Both the position numbers and the translations under genes were made by a program. DNA of 64,000 bases, taken from NCBI GenBank assembly GCA_013289835.1, contig JABCZG010000022.1:1-64000 (forward strand), read 5' to 3'. Below the pieces are notes generated by a model, which saw nothing but the letters and a program-made list of their open reading frames with translations, made no database searches and had not been told where the DNA came from. Positions 1 through 7,949 of this stretch are shown one piece after another. Numbering within the stretch: position 1 is the stretch's first letter; each line of letters begins with the position of its first letter. This DNA comes from Acidobacteriota bacterium (GTDB taxonomy: Bacteria; Acidobacteriota; Terriglobia; Acidiferrales; UBA7541).

Positions 1-250
1 AGGCTTCTTTATCCCCGAGCGCGTCTTCCGCCAATCGCACTGCCGCCGGGTCTCCGGCGGCTAGGCCCAGCGCCTGGATGGCGTTTGCGCGCTTGTCTAT
101 GTTCGAGCCGTGCGCACCTCCCACGAGGATGTCCCAAGCCTGATTCTGAGTATCGACCTGCCCGGCCGACGGTCGAGACGCAGGAGGCAAGTCGATTTCG
201 GTCGGCGTGAAACACAGCAACATAGCGAGAACTCCAACGACGTTGCGCAA
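1..250 (-). CDS. Secreted HEAT-repeat-like protein, N-terminal part only
   Basis: The gene runs off the left edge, so only about 83 N-terminal residues are visible. A TTG codon at 250 starts a short signal-peptide-like segment (LRNVVGVLAMLLCFTP), followed by a spacer and a stretch (KRANAIQALGLAAGD) that resembles the helical pairs of HEAT/PBS-lyase-like repeats. The TTG has a good purine-rich site (GAGAGGGAAGG) about 10 bases upstream. An ATG at 223 in the same frame would cut the hydrophobic segment and lacks such a site, so I prefer 250. HEAT repeats usually act as protein-binding scaffolds; no more specific role can be read from this fragment. Confidence 0.5.
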   Translation of the reverse strand, partial: MRNVVGVLAMLLCFTPTEIDLPPASRPSAGQVDTQNQAWDILVGGAHGSNIDKRANAIQALGLAAGDPAAVRLAEDALGDKEA

Positions 251-445
251 TGCAGTGGCACCTTCCCTCTCTGGCGGCCACGCGAGTGAGCAGCTGACAA
301 CTCAAGCCAATTTGTCCATCACACGGCGCGCGGCCAAAGAAAGCATCAGGCGAGAGATTCCCCTGAAGATCATGCTGATCCCCACGAGCGCACCGGGCAA
401 GTCGCAAAGTTACGGTCGGCGCAACTCGAAACAGGGCGGCCGAAA

Positions 446-1327
446 CTAGTGGTGGTGATGCTCCTCGTGTGGTCGCGCATGACCCAAACGAGCCGCGCTA
501 CGCTCAGCCGCACTGCGCGGTATCAGTTCATGGTGCTCCACGCCACGAGGCCCGGTCCAACGATGGAAATCGCCGTAATGATGCACGTAAGAGCCGCGGT
601 TGACCCAAGTCCGTTCCCAGCGCCCGCCCGCGATGAACACTTCGTGTCTATCCCATATGAAGCGCGTGGTGCCCCATCCCCAGGGGCGAAACGCAAAGCC
701 GAGCGTCACGCCAAATCCAAAGACGATGGCGCCGCCAACGAAGAACCCAGGCACAGGCGGAGCGAATACGATCAGCGGATCATACACAGGAACGCAGATA
801 AAGCCCTGATTCACCGGCAGGATTTCGATATACGGACCGCCGGAGACTACCACCTGCTCGTTGCTTTTCAGGTAGCCGTATTCCTTGGCCTTTTTCCGCA
901 TCCTCTGCACTGCCTCCATCACGTCCTGGCGCTGCGCGAGAAAGGCGTTGCCCAACTGGGTCGTCCAGTCCATGTCCGAAGCCATCATCTCCAGCACGGA
1001 TGGAAACGGCAGCAGCGCTTGCACGCTGGGATCCCACGCGAGGTGGTCTTCGGTGATGTCTCTGGCCAGATCATCACCTGTCTGATAATGATGTTCATCC
1101 GCCCATTTGGCGGCGTCGGGAATTTGATCCGGGTAGGTAGCCGCAGCGAGAATTTGTGCTAGCAGAGGATCAGGATAAAGTGCGATTCGGGAGACCAGTT
1201 TGTCGAGTTCGGCTGGTTTGTAGGACGGCGCCGCTTGACCGGAGACGGGCCCGGGAGTCCCTCCGGCGATCAGCGCCAACGAAAGCACAATCAGAACGGT
1301 TTTTTGCAATAGCGGTGGAGCTCGCAT
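446..1327 (-). CDS. DUF3300 family secreted protein with His-rich C-terminus
   Basis: About 293 residues. A signal peptide (LLQKTVLIVLSLALIAG) is followed by the DUF3300 core, recognisable from LVSRIALYPDPLLAQILAAA and the segment DQIPDAAKWADEH. A glycine/aromatic-rich, membrane-like stretch (GGAIVFGFGVTLGFAF) follows, then a basic, aromatic tail that ends in HEEHHHH, which could bind metal. The ATG at 1327 is chosen because AGGAGG lies just upstream; the open frame continues further up but without a signal peptide at its start. DUF3300 proteins are exported and common in acidobacteria and proteobacteria; their biochemical function is not established. Confidence 0.85.
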   Translation of the reverse strand: MRAPPLLQKTVLIVLSLALIAGGTPGPVSGQAAPSYKPAELDKLVSRIALYPDPLLAQILAAATYPDQIPDAAKWADEHHYQTGDDLARDITEDHLAWDPSVQALLPFPSVLEMMASDMDWTTQLGNAFLAQRQDVMEAVQRMRKKAKEYGYLKSNEQVVVSGGPYIEILPVNQGFICVPVYDPLIVFAPPVPGFFVGGAIVFGFGVTLGFAFRPWGWGTTRFIWDRHEVFIAGGRWERTWVNRGSYVHHYGDFHRWTGPRGVEHHELIPRSAAERSAARLGHARPHEEHHHH

Positions 1328-1616
1328 AAGTCCTCCTCTTTTCATTTTTTCTCTTTTTTTTGTTGTTACGTTGAAGGTTCCAACTTCAATATTTGCTTCG
1401 ACGTGAACATACGCCTGCCTCCCTCTCAAGTCAACGTAAGACCGCCTGGGCCAGGGTTGGGTGCGCAAGTCCAGCTCGTTTCGCGGTTTTTGCTGACCGT
1501 TCTGGCCTGTCGGTCAGTTTCCGGTAAGCGCGTCACACGTCCACGTGGATCATTTCCGAGAGCTTCAAATTCACACGGAACCCCGAATGCGGCCGATGGG
1601 AGTTGGAGTGGAACTC

Positions 1617-1735
1617 TACGCCGGGTGGCAGCGCCTCAATCCGAAAAAAGATTTTGGGTGCCCCATCCTTGCGGGTTTTGCAAGGGTGGGTCTTTCTTTT
1701 GTCCCTTTTCCAATTTCGATTTTCGAATTTCGCTT
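1617..1735 (-). repeat. Dispersed hairpin repeat, copy 1 (GGGGCACCC family)
   Basis: Read on the minus strand, the block has GAAATTGGAAAAGGGAC, then CACCCTTGC, GCAAGGATGGGGCACCC, a TTTTTTCGGATT stretch and GCCACCCGGC. The same order recurs near 6.5, 9.5 and 11.9 kb, with a more diverged copy near 13.9 kb. CCTTGC and GCAAGG can pair to form a hairpin. The copy sits in the 1328-1737 gap between the DUF3300 gene and dnaJ; I see nothing else of note in that gap apart from AT-rich DNA next to the DUF3300 start. Confidence 0.7.
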
Positions 1736-1737
1736 CT

Positions 1738-2880
1738 CTACCCGAAGATATCTTTGACCTTATCAAAGATCGAGGAGTTGCGGTCGGCGGGCTTGTTGTC
1801 GACTCGTATGGTGTAGCCAAGCTGTTCCATCAATTTGCGCTGCTCGCGTGTGAGCTTCGTCGGCGTCAGCACACGCACGTGATAGTACAGATCGCCTTTG
1901 CCGCCGCCACGCGGGTCCGGAAGGCCTTTGCCTTTGATGCGGAATACGGCGCCGCTCTGCGTCCCTTCGGGAATCTTCAGCTTCTCTTCCCCGCCCAAAC
2001 CGGGCACTTGCAACTCGGTGCCGAGCGAGGCCTGTGCGATGCTCAGCGGAATGGTGCAGTACAAATCCGCGCCACGGCGTTCGAAGAAGGGGTGCTCCTT
2101 CACGTCGAGCACGACGTACAAATCGCCGGCGGGTCCGCCGTTCGGGCCGGGCTCGCCTTCGCCGCCAACACGGAGACGCGTTCCGGTGTCCACGCCCGGA
2201 GGGATGCGGAGTTCGATGGTCTTTTCGCGTTCGAAGCGTCCCAGGCCGCGGCACTCCGGGCAGCGCTCGCGAACAATCTGGCCCGCGCCCTGGCACGCCG
2301 GACACGTGCGCGTGATGGTGAAGAATCCCTGCTGGTAGGCCACCTGGCCGCGGCCCGCGCAGGTTTGGCAGGCTTGCACGCCGGTACCTTTTTTCGCGCC
2401 GGTGCCGTTACAAGCCTCGCAGTATTGCTGGCGGGGCAATTTGATTTTGGTGGTGACGCCCGCGGAGGCCTCCTCGAAGGAGAGGGTCATGTCGTAGCGC
2501 AGGTCGGCGCCGCGTTGCGCGCGGCTGCGTCCCCGCCGCCCTCCTCCGCCACCGAAGAGATCCTCAAAGCCGAAAAAATCGCCGAAGATGTCGTGGAAAT
2601 CCTGGAAGACAGTGTTGTCGAATCCCTGTCCGGCGCCTGCGCTGGAAAGGCCCGCATGCCCGTAGGTGTCGTAAATCTGGCGCTTCTGCTGGTCGCTGAG
2701 GACGCTGTACGCTTCGGTGCACTCGCGGAATTTTACTTCCGCCTCGGCTTTGTTCTCCGGGCTGCGGTCCGGGTGCCACTTGAGCGCGGCTTTGCGGTAG
2801 GCCCCTTTGATTTCTTCGACCGATGCCGTGCGCGAAACGGCGAGCACTTCGTAATAATCGCGTTGATTTCCCTTGGCCAT
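1738..2880 (-). CDS. dnaJ: Chaperone protein DnaJ
   Basis: DnaJ (Hsp40) delivers unfolded proteins to DnaK and stimulates its ATPase through the J domain. All parts of a type I DnaJ are present in 380 residues: J domain with HPD at residues 36-38, a Gly/Phe-rich linker (about 75-115), four zinc-binding CxxCxGxG-type motifs between residues 154 and 214 (CEACNGTG, CQTCAGRG, CPACQGAG, CPECRGLG), and the C-terminal substrate-binding domain. The length is typical. It is the last gene of the hrcA-grpE-dnaJ operon, 18 bases after grpE. No dnaK is adjacent, so dnaK must lie elsewhere. Confidence 0.97.
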   Translation of the reverse strand: MAKGNQRDYYEVLAVSRTASVEEIKGAYRKAALKWHPDRSPENKAEAEVKFRECTEAYSVLSDQQKRQIYDTYGHAGLSSAGAGQGFDNTVFQDFHDIFGDFFGFEDLFGGGGGRRGRSRAQRGADLRYDMTLSFEEASAGVTTKIKLPRQQYCEACNGTGAKKGTGVQACQTCAGRGQVAYQQGFFTITRTCPACQGAGQIVRERCPECRGLGRFEREKTIELRIPPGVDTGTRLRVGGEGEPGPNGGPAGDLYVVLDVKEHPFFERRGADLYCTIPLSIAQASLGTELQVPGLGGEEKLKIPEGTQSGAVFRIKGKGLPDPRGGGKGDLYYHVRVLTPTKLTREQRKLMEQLGYTIRVDNKPADRNSSIFDKVKDIFG

Positions 2881-2898
2881 GAAAACCCTCAGTCTCCT

Positions 2899-3483
2899 TT
2901 AGTTAACAGCTTGTTTTGATGCAGGATTGGGATGCACCGCTACACGCACCATCGCGGGACGCAGCACGCGTCCGTGAAAAACATATCCGGGCTGAAAAAC
3001 TTGCAGGATCGTGCCATCGGCGTGCTCTGTGGTTTCGGCACGATCGAGGGCCTGGTGCAGGTGCGGATCGAACGGCTTTCCGAGAGGATCAGTTCGCTCG
3101 GCTCCGAGCTTCGTAATGTTGTCCAGAAGCTGTTTGTAAATCAACTCGAAGCCTTTGCGGTAGTTTTCGTATTCCGTTTCGCGATGAGCGGCAAGAGCGT
3201 TTTCAAAACCATCGATGACGGGGATAAGTCCTTCGATGACGCGGGCGGTGGCGCGTTTGGAATCTTCGGACCGTTCTTTCTCGATGCGCTTGCGGTAATT
3301 GTCGAAGTCGGCTTGGCGACGGAGCATTGTCTGACGCAGTTCGTCAAAGTCCGCGGCCAGCTTGGCCATTTCGGCGTCGGCTTTTGCGGCATCCGCAGCT
3401 ACAGCCTGCGCTTCCGCGGATTGCTGGCCAGCGGCGCTGTCAGCGTTCGTAGCAATATTAATTTTAACGTCCTTGTCTCCCAC
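2899..3483 (-). CDS. grpE: Nucleotide exchange factor GrpE
   Basis: GrpE releases ADP from DnaK. The protein has a charged, Ala/Gln-rich N-terminus, a long coiled-coil (about residues 35-95) containing the family motif FDNYRKRIEKER, and the C-terminal beta domain with a GYVFHGRVLRPAMVRVA segment. The start is uncertain: a GTG at 3516 overlaps the hrcA stop (GTGA), but the GTG at 3483 has a much better ribosome site (GAGAGGG, 6 bases upstream), so it is preferred here. Position between hrcA and dnaJ is the classical heat-shock arrangement, under the promoter and CIRCE-like operator ahead of hrcA. Confidence 0.93.
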   Translation of the reverse strand: MGDKDVKINIATNADSAAGQQSAEAQAVAADAAKADAEMAKLAADFDELRQTMLRRQADFDNYRKRIEKERSEDSKRATARVIEGLIPVIDGFENALAAHRETEYENYRKGFELIYKQLLDNITKLGAERTDPLGKPFDPHLHQALDRAETTEHADGTILQVFQPGYVFHGRVLRPAMVRVAVHPNPASKQAVN

Positions 3484-3512
3484 CTTCGTCCCTCTCTTAT
3501 GCCAATAATTCT

Positions 3513-4556
3513 TCACGTCTTGCTCAACGCTTCGCTGAAAAGCTGGGCCACGTAAGCCACCGCGGTCATGGCGCGTTCGTAGTGCATGCGCGTCGGACCC
3601 AGGACGCCGAGCGAGCCTTGCACCTGATCGTTACGCGTATAAGCGGCGCTGATCAGCGCGAGGTTTTCTCCGGCCTCGGAAATTTCCTTCACGCCGATTT
3701 GCACGTGAACAGGCTCGGGCGTTTCGATGCAGGCGTTCAGCACCGTTACGAGGCGATGCTTTTCCTCGATTGCCGCGAGTAAATCGCGCAATTGCGCCTG
3801 GCTCGCAAAATCAGCGGCGCCGACAATTTGTGCCGTGCCTTCCACGTGGACGTGCAATGCCGATTCATCGCCGAGCACCGCAGGATCGCAGAGCGTGAGA
3901 GCGCTTTGCACAATTCCTTCGTACCGCTCGCGCTCGGTGGCCAGCTTTTGCAGCAGGTCGGCGCGGATGGCTTCGAGCGTCCAGCCGGAATATTGTTGGT
4001 TCAAAAAATCGGCGGTCGCGTCCAGCTCAGCCTGAGTGAACAGGCGGTGCGGACGCAGAACTTTGTCCCGCGTGTTACCGCCGGGAGAAATCAGAACGAC
4101 AACCACGCGACCATCCGGGAGCAGCCACATGCGCGCGTGTTCCATGACAGTTTTGCTGAGCGGCGGCGAAACGATGATTCCGAGCCCGTTCGAAACCTCC
4201 GCCAGCACGTGACCGGCGCGTTCGGTAATTTCCGAAGCGCTGGTAGCTCCGCCCATTTCGCGCTGAATCCACTCGCGATCCACCGCAGTAATGGTCGCTT
4301 GCGAAGCGATTTCCTGCGCAAAAAACCGATACGCCGCCGCAGTCGGCACGCGCCCCGCCGAAGTGTGGGGCTGGTATAAAAATCCGCCGTCCTCCAGGTC
4401 CGCCATAACGTTTCGAATCGTCGCCGTGCTCAGCGTTTCCTCGAACCCCTTCGAAATCGCCCGCGAAGACACCGGCTCGCCCGATTCGATGTAAGCACGG
4501 ACAATATGGGCCAGAATTTGGCGGTTGCGTCGTTCTTGTAAGGCCGAATTCCTCAT
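3513..4556 (-). CDS. hrcA: Heat-inducible transcription repressor HrcA
   Basis: HrcA represses class I heat-shock genes by binding the CIRCE inverted repeat; its activity depends on GroEL in studied bacteria. The 347-residue protein starts with the winged helix (RNRQILAHIVRAYIESGEPVS, split over residues 10-30, then SRAISKGF) followed by the characteristic TIRNVMADLEDGG and QPHTSAGRVPT motifs, and ends with the GAF-like domain and LGVLGPTRMHYERA. First gene of the operon with grpE and dnaJ. A CIRCE-like site overlaps its own ribosome-binding region, which fits autoregulation. Confidence 0.97.
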   Translation of the reverse strand: MRNSALQERRNRQILAHIVRAYIESGEPVSSRAISKGFEETLSTATIRNVMADLEDGGFLYQPHTSAGRVPTAAAYRFFAQEIASQATITAVDREWIQREMGGATSASEITERAGHVLAEVSNGLGIIVSPPLSKTVMEHARMWLLPDGRVVVVLISPGGNTRDKVLRPHRLFTQAELDATADFLNQQYSGWTLEAIRADLLQKLATERERYEGIVQSALTLCDPAVLGDESALHVHVEGTAQIVGAADFASQAQLRDLLAAIEEKHRLVTVLNACIETPEPVHVQIGVKEISEAGENLALISAAYTRNDQVQGSLGVLGPTRMHYERAMTAVAYVAQLFSEALSKT

Positions 4557-4557
4557 A

Positions 4558-4581
4558 GCAGCACTCTACTCCTAGTGCTAA
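4558..4581 (-). promoter_or_regulatory. CIRCE-like operator with a shortened spacer
   Basis: On the minus strand the site reads TTAGCACT, then 8 bases, then AGTGCTGC. The canonical CIRCE is TTAGCACTC-N9-GAGTGCTAA, so the AGCACT/AGTGCT cores are intact but 3 bases closer than usual. It begins about 8 bases after the predicted transcription start. The spacer contains GGAG, the likely ribosome-binding site of hrcA, so a bound repressor or a hairpin in the mRNA would cover it. Confidence 0.75.
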
Positions 4582-4595
4582 AGAGCGCTACCTAT

Positions 4596-4624
4596 ATTGT
4601 AGGAAGGGTGTCAAGCGCGGTCAA
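4596..4624 (-). promoter_or_regulatory. Sigma-70-type promoter of hrcA-grpE-dnaJ
   Basis: Minus strand: TTGACC (4619-4624), a 17-base spacer and TACAAT (4596-4601). The predicted start of transcription is near 4589, just ahead of the CIRCE-like site, the usual layout for an HrcA-repressed operon. Confidence 0.7.
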
Positions 4625-4634
4625 CGCGGGGCAG

Positions 4635-4672
4635 TGCTTCAGTTTACACAAGCGGAACTTCAAACTGAAGCA
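4635..4672. repeat. Perfect 11-bp inverted repeat between ALDH end and hrcA promoter
   Basis: TGCTTCAGTTT (4635-4645) and AAACTGAAGCA (4662-4672) form a perfect stem with a 16-base loop. It lies 22 bases past the stop codon of the minus-strand aldehyde dehydrogenase and could end its transcript, but there is no run of T on either side, so a palindromic repeat unit is an equal alternative. Confidence 0.55.
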
Positions 4673-4693
4673 TTACCCAAGGCGGTGCCACGG

Positions 4694-6196
4694 CTAGGCG
4701 TTGTCGATTTGGGCGCGCTGGAGTTTGTCGGAATAGTCGATGTAGATGGTTTTCCATTCGGTGAAGAAATCGATGGCGGCGATGGCGGCTTCGCGGTGGC
4801 CGTTACCGGTTTGCTTAGTACCGCCGAAGGGAAGGTGCGTTTCGGCGCCGATGGTCGGGGCGTTCACGTAGACGATGCCGGTGTAGAGATCGCGAGTTGC
4901 CTGGAAGGCGCGGTTCACGTCGCGCGTGTAGATCGAGGCGGATAATCCGTAGGGCACGCCGTTGGCAATATCGATGGCCTGTTCGAAACTATCGAAGGGG
5001 ATCACTGAGACGACGGGGCCGAAGATTTCTTCTTGCGCGATGCGCATTTTTGGTGAGCAATCGCCGAACACTGTGGGCGAGTGGAACCATCCTTTTGCGT
5101 AGGCGTCGCTGTCCAGGCGATTTCCGCCGGTGAGCAATTTTGCGCCTTCGTTCTTGCCGATTTCCACGTAGCTCATGACGGTTTTCAATTGCTGCTCGTT
5201 GATGCACGGGCCCATGTCGGTGGAGGCGTCCAGGCCGTTCCCGACTTTCAGGGATTTCGCGCGATCTACAAAGCGATCGACAAACTCCTTGTAGATGCTC
5301 TTGTGCACGGCCACGCGGCTCGCGGCGGTGCAACGCTGCCCGGTGGTGCCGAATCCGCCCCAGATCGCGCCGTCCACGGCCAAATCCAAATTCGCGTCTT
5401 CCATGACGATGATGATGTTTTTGCCGCCCATTTCGAGGCTGCAGTGTTTGAAATCGGGAGCGCATGCTTGCGCGATGATGCGGCCCACGGATGACGAACC
5501 TGTGAAGCTCACTACCGGAACTTCCTTGTGCTGCGACAAAGGGGCGCCTGCTCCTGGGCCGTCGCCACTCACCAAATTCACGACGCCGCGAGGCACGCCG
5601 GCTTCGGTCAGAATCTGGACGAGGTGATAGGACGAGAGTGGCGTATCTTCGGCGGGCTTGAGCACTAGCGTATTTCCGCTGATGAGCGCGGGCATCATTT
5701 TCCAGGAAGGGATGGCCATGGGGAAATTCCACGGCGTGATCATGCCGCAGACGCCGATGGACTGGCGCACGCTCATGGCGAATTTGTTGGGAAGCTCGGA
5801 GGGAGTGGTTTGCCCGAAAAGACGGCGGCCTTCGCCGGCCATGTAATAGGTCATATCAATGGCTTCCTGGACGTCGCCGCGGGTTTCGGCGAGGACCTTG
5901 CCCATCTCGCGGGTCATGTCCTTGGAAAACTCTTCCTTGCGTTGCAGGAGCAGTTCCGCCGCGCGAAACAGAATCTCTGCGCGCTTCGGCGCGGGGACCA
6001 GGCGCCAGGACTTGTAAGCCTGTTTCGCGGCATCCACAGCGGCGTTGACATCTTCATCGGTGGAGGAGACAAACATGCCGATCAACTCATCGGTGTTCGC
6101 GGGATTGCGGTTCTCGTAGGCTTTGCCGCTGCGCGAATCAACCCACTCGCCGTTGATGAAATTTTTGAACATCCGGGGGGCGACTGCTGTAGCCAT
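4694..6196 (-). CDS. NAD(P)-dependent aldehyde dehydrogenase
   Basis: A 500-residue class I-like aldehyde dehydrogenase that oxidises an aldehyde to an acid. Visible family motifs: TPWNFPMAIPSWKM and VLKPAEDTP (cofactor domain), FTGSSSVGR, the catalytic Glu region LEMGGKN, the catalytic Cys in GTTGQRCTAASR, and EEIFGPVV. The C-terminus (LPFGGTKQTGNGHREAA) resembles the enzymes often named alpha-ketoglutaric semialdehyde dehydrogenase or, more loosely, ALDH7-like. The substrate cannot be fixed from the sequence. It stands alone, upstream of the heat-shock operon on the same strand, with a run of GGAGGAAG before the ATG. Confidence 0.9.
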   Translation of the reverse strand: MATAVAPRMFKNFINGEWVDSRSGKAYENRNPANTDELIGMFVSSTDEDVNAAVDAAKQAYKSWRLVPAPKRAEILFRAAELLLQRKEEFSKDMTREMGKVLAETRGDVQEAIDMTYYMAGEGRRLFGQTTPSELPNKFAMSVRQSIGVCGMITPWNFPMAIPSWKMMPALISGNTLVLKPAEDTPLSSYHLVQILTEAGVPRGVVNLVSGDGPGAGAPLSQHKEVPVVSFTGSSSVGRIIAQACAPDFKHCSLEMGGKNIIIVMEDANLDLAVDGAIWGGFGTTGQRCTAASRVAVHKSIYKEFVDRFVDRAKSLKVGNGLDASTDMGPCINEQQLKTVMSYVEIGKNEGAKLLTGGNRLDSDAYAKGWFHSPTVFGDCSPKMRIAQEEIFGPVVSVIPFDSFEQAIDIANGVPYGLSASIYTRDVNRAFQATRDLYTGIVYVNAPTIGAETHLPFGGTKQTGNGHREAAIAAIDFFTEWKTIYIDYSDKLQRAQIDNA

Positions 6197-6412
6197 ACTT
6201 CCTCCTCCATCTCTGAAGCGTGCCGCTTGGTTGGTCGTCTGGTCCTCTGCAGGTTCGAACGCGAGACGCTACCGCGTGGAATCTAAATTCTACCGTTGCC
6301 TCACGATGCGGTCAAACCCGGTCCCTGTTTCCCTTTCGGCGCTGCCGAGGCGCAATCCACAACGGCAGCCACGCGCGCAAATGGATTACGAGTCGGGCGG
6401 AGCTTCGGCGAA

Positions 6413-6464
6413 GCTCGATCGAAAGCGCTATGCGCGGGATTTTCCGGAACTGAAACTCGTATAG
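6413..6464 (+). pseudogene. Remnant of a vapC-like PIN toxin gene (last 17 codons)
   Basis: The 52 bases are almost identical to the last 52 bases of the intact PIN-domain gene at 9397-9448; both end with RYARDFPELKLV and TAG. The sequence upstream of 6413 does not match the toxin, so only the 3' end is left. The match continues past the stop codon into the dispersed repeat that follows both copies. This is either the scar of a deleted toxin gene or a fragment carried along with the repeat. Confidence 0.75.
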
Positions 6465-6580
6465 CGACACGAGGCAGAGGAAAGAAAAATCAACCCCCCC
6501 CACCCTTGCATGAAGCAAACCCGCAAGGATGGGGCACCCAAAGGCGTTTTACGGAATCAAGGCGGGGCCACCTGCCCGGC
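6465..6580 (+). repeat. Dispersed hairpin repeat, copy 2
   Basis: Contains CACCCTTGCATGAAGC, GCAAGGATGGGGCACCC, GGCGTTTTACGGAATCAAGG and GCCACCTGCC in the same order as the copy at 9449-9560, which it matches closely. CCTTGC and GCAAGG can form a stem. Confidence 0.8.
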
Positions 6581-6685
6581 TCGCAGGCAGCCTAAAGTAC
6601 GTCCCATCAACAGTTTACAGTAACGCATTTTGGTCTTGCACAATGCGATCGCGATTGTGGTACTGCATTTCTTGTAGAAAAGTCC

Positions 6686-6717
6686 GCCCCGACGCCAGTC
6701 GGGGCTTTTCTTTTTTT
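6686..6717 (+). terminator. Rho-independent terminator of an unassigned short transcript
   Basis: GCCCCGAC, loop GCCA, GTCGGGGC, then TTTTCTTTTTTT: a textbook terminator on the plus strand. No protein gene lies upstream on this strand. About 45 bases upstream is TTGCAC with GGTACT 17 bases later (extended by TG), so a very short RNA of about 50 bases is possible. The first bases of such an RNA include CTTGTAGAAAAGTCC. Confidence 0.7.
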
Positions 6718-7210
6718 ACGGCGCCGATTCCGCGCAGCGGGCCAGAATTCCCGTGCCTGTTCCCTGTGACGCACCTACGGTGCTTGGCTTCAGGAGGGGC
6801 ACTATTCCCAGCGCTTACGCGCTGGGCTAATGTTGTGACGCGCCTCCGGCGCTATTCTCCGTGTTCTTCTCTCTGTGGTCTCTGTGTTAAGCCTCCGCTT
6901 TTTCTTCTGCTGTTAGGTCTCGACTTTTAACTGGCTCTGTCGATTATCTGCAATCCGGCCAGAACAAAACCGAAAAGCAGATCCCTCACCCCGCGACGAT
7001 TCTTTTGTGATGGGCGCGGGGATTCGGGATGACAAACTTCGGGAGCTTTGCCCTCAAGAACAGGTCTTCCCGGTAAGAACCGGGACGCAAAAACCGCGAA
7101 AGATCCGGCATTACAGGCGGGTCTGAAGACCCGCCACTACAGAGGAAAGGGTTCGCCTTTCTTCTTTCAGGACGGAAAACGATGAAAAACAAAAAGTCAA
7201 TGCGGCACAA

Positions 7211-7921
7211 GTGTGGAAACAATTTGAAGACCTGCTAGCGCCGAAGCTCAATTTTTCGAGGACCGACCGCGCGATCTACTCGCATCTTTTCCGGCATAGC
7301 CGACTCGAAGGGAAACTGCGGTTCCGCTTCTCGATTGCCTGGCTGGCACGTGGAGTGAGCCTCTCGATGAAGGCCACGCGCGGGTCGGTACGACGGCTGG
7401 TGGCGCGGGGCGTGCTGGGTCTGGTCGAACGGAACTGCCGATCGCAGCACGTGGTGCGGGTGCGTCTGCCGTTAGAGGTCAAAGGAGTTCGGACCCCGAG
7501 AAAAACGTCGCTTCCCCCAGCGCACCCTGCTTTTGCCAAAATCGAGGAGGCCGATTTCATGGAAAAACAGGTCTTGCGCGCTTCGCTGCACGAACGCGAG
7601 GGCGGGCACTGTTTTTATTGTTTGCGCCGAAGCCCCGGCGACCGCAAGTGCCTGGACCATGTTGTGCCACAGGCGCAAGGCGGCGGCAATTCCTACCGCA
7701 ATTTGGTGTCTTGCTGCGTGGATTGCAATTCACAAAAAGGAGAGCAGACGGCGGAGGAGTATCTGCGTTGGCTGTTCCGCGGGCGGCGTTTGAGCGACGC
7801 AGAGCTGGGCGGCCGCCTGCGCGCCCTCGATGATCTGGCCGCCGGGAAGCTCCTTCCGTCAGTTCCGGGCCGGGGCGACGCAGGAAGTGACGGAAGTAAG
7901 GGAAAGGGGGTGCGGAAGTAA
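7211..7921 (+). CDS. HNH endonuclease family protein
   Basis: 236 residues. The N-terminal 90 residues look like a winged-helix or replication-initiator-like DNA-binding region (FSRTDRAIYSHLFRHSRLEGK, in part). The C-terminal half has a complete HNH-type zinc/metal site: CFYC, LDHVVPQAQGGG, NLVSCCVDCNSQKG. The start is unclear. The frame is open back to about 7127 but GTG at 7211 is its only usual start and has no ribosome site. An ATG at 7182 with AGGACGG upstream lies in another frame that stops after 18 codons, so a small frameshift near 7200 may have separated the original start from the body. Role in mobile DNA or defence is possible but not shown by neighbours. Confidence 0.75.
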   Translation: MWKQFEDLLAPKLNFSRTDRAIYSHLFRHSRLEGKLRFRFSIAWLARGVSLSMKATRGSVRRLVARGVLGLVERNCRSQHVVRVRLPLEVKGVRTPRKTSLPPAHPAFAKIEEADFMEKQVLRASLHEREGGHCFYCLRRSPGDRKCLDHVVPQAQGGGNSYRNLVSCCVDCNSQKGEQTAEEYLRWLFRGRRLSDAELGGRLRALDDLAAGKLLPSVPGRGDAGSDGSKGKGVRK

Positions 7922-7949
7922 GGAAAGGCGGCAAGGAGACTAGTTTTGG

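Larger units (their letters stand above)
6197..7210. other. About 1 kb of intergenic DNA with repeat debris
   Basis: No gene is supported here. The stretch holds the vapC 3' remnant (6413-6464), a dispersed hairpin repeat (6465-6580), an intrinsic terminator (6686-6717) with a possible short transcript before it, and a perfect 9-bp inverted repeat GGCGGGTCT/AGACCCGCC at 7116-7135 just upstream of the HNH gene. The remaining sequence is low in coding character in all frames. Confidence 0.6.

Noticed and set aside
449..1162. 237-codon open frame opposite the DUF3300 gene
   Set aside because: No signal, no motif; explained by the DUF3300 gene.
1603..2919. 438-codon open frame on the plus strand opposite dnaJ
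   Set aside because: It is the mirror of dnaJ in GC-rich DNA, has no domain and no ribosome site; dnaJ explains the sequence.
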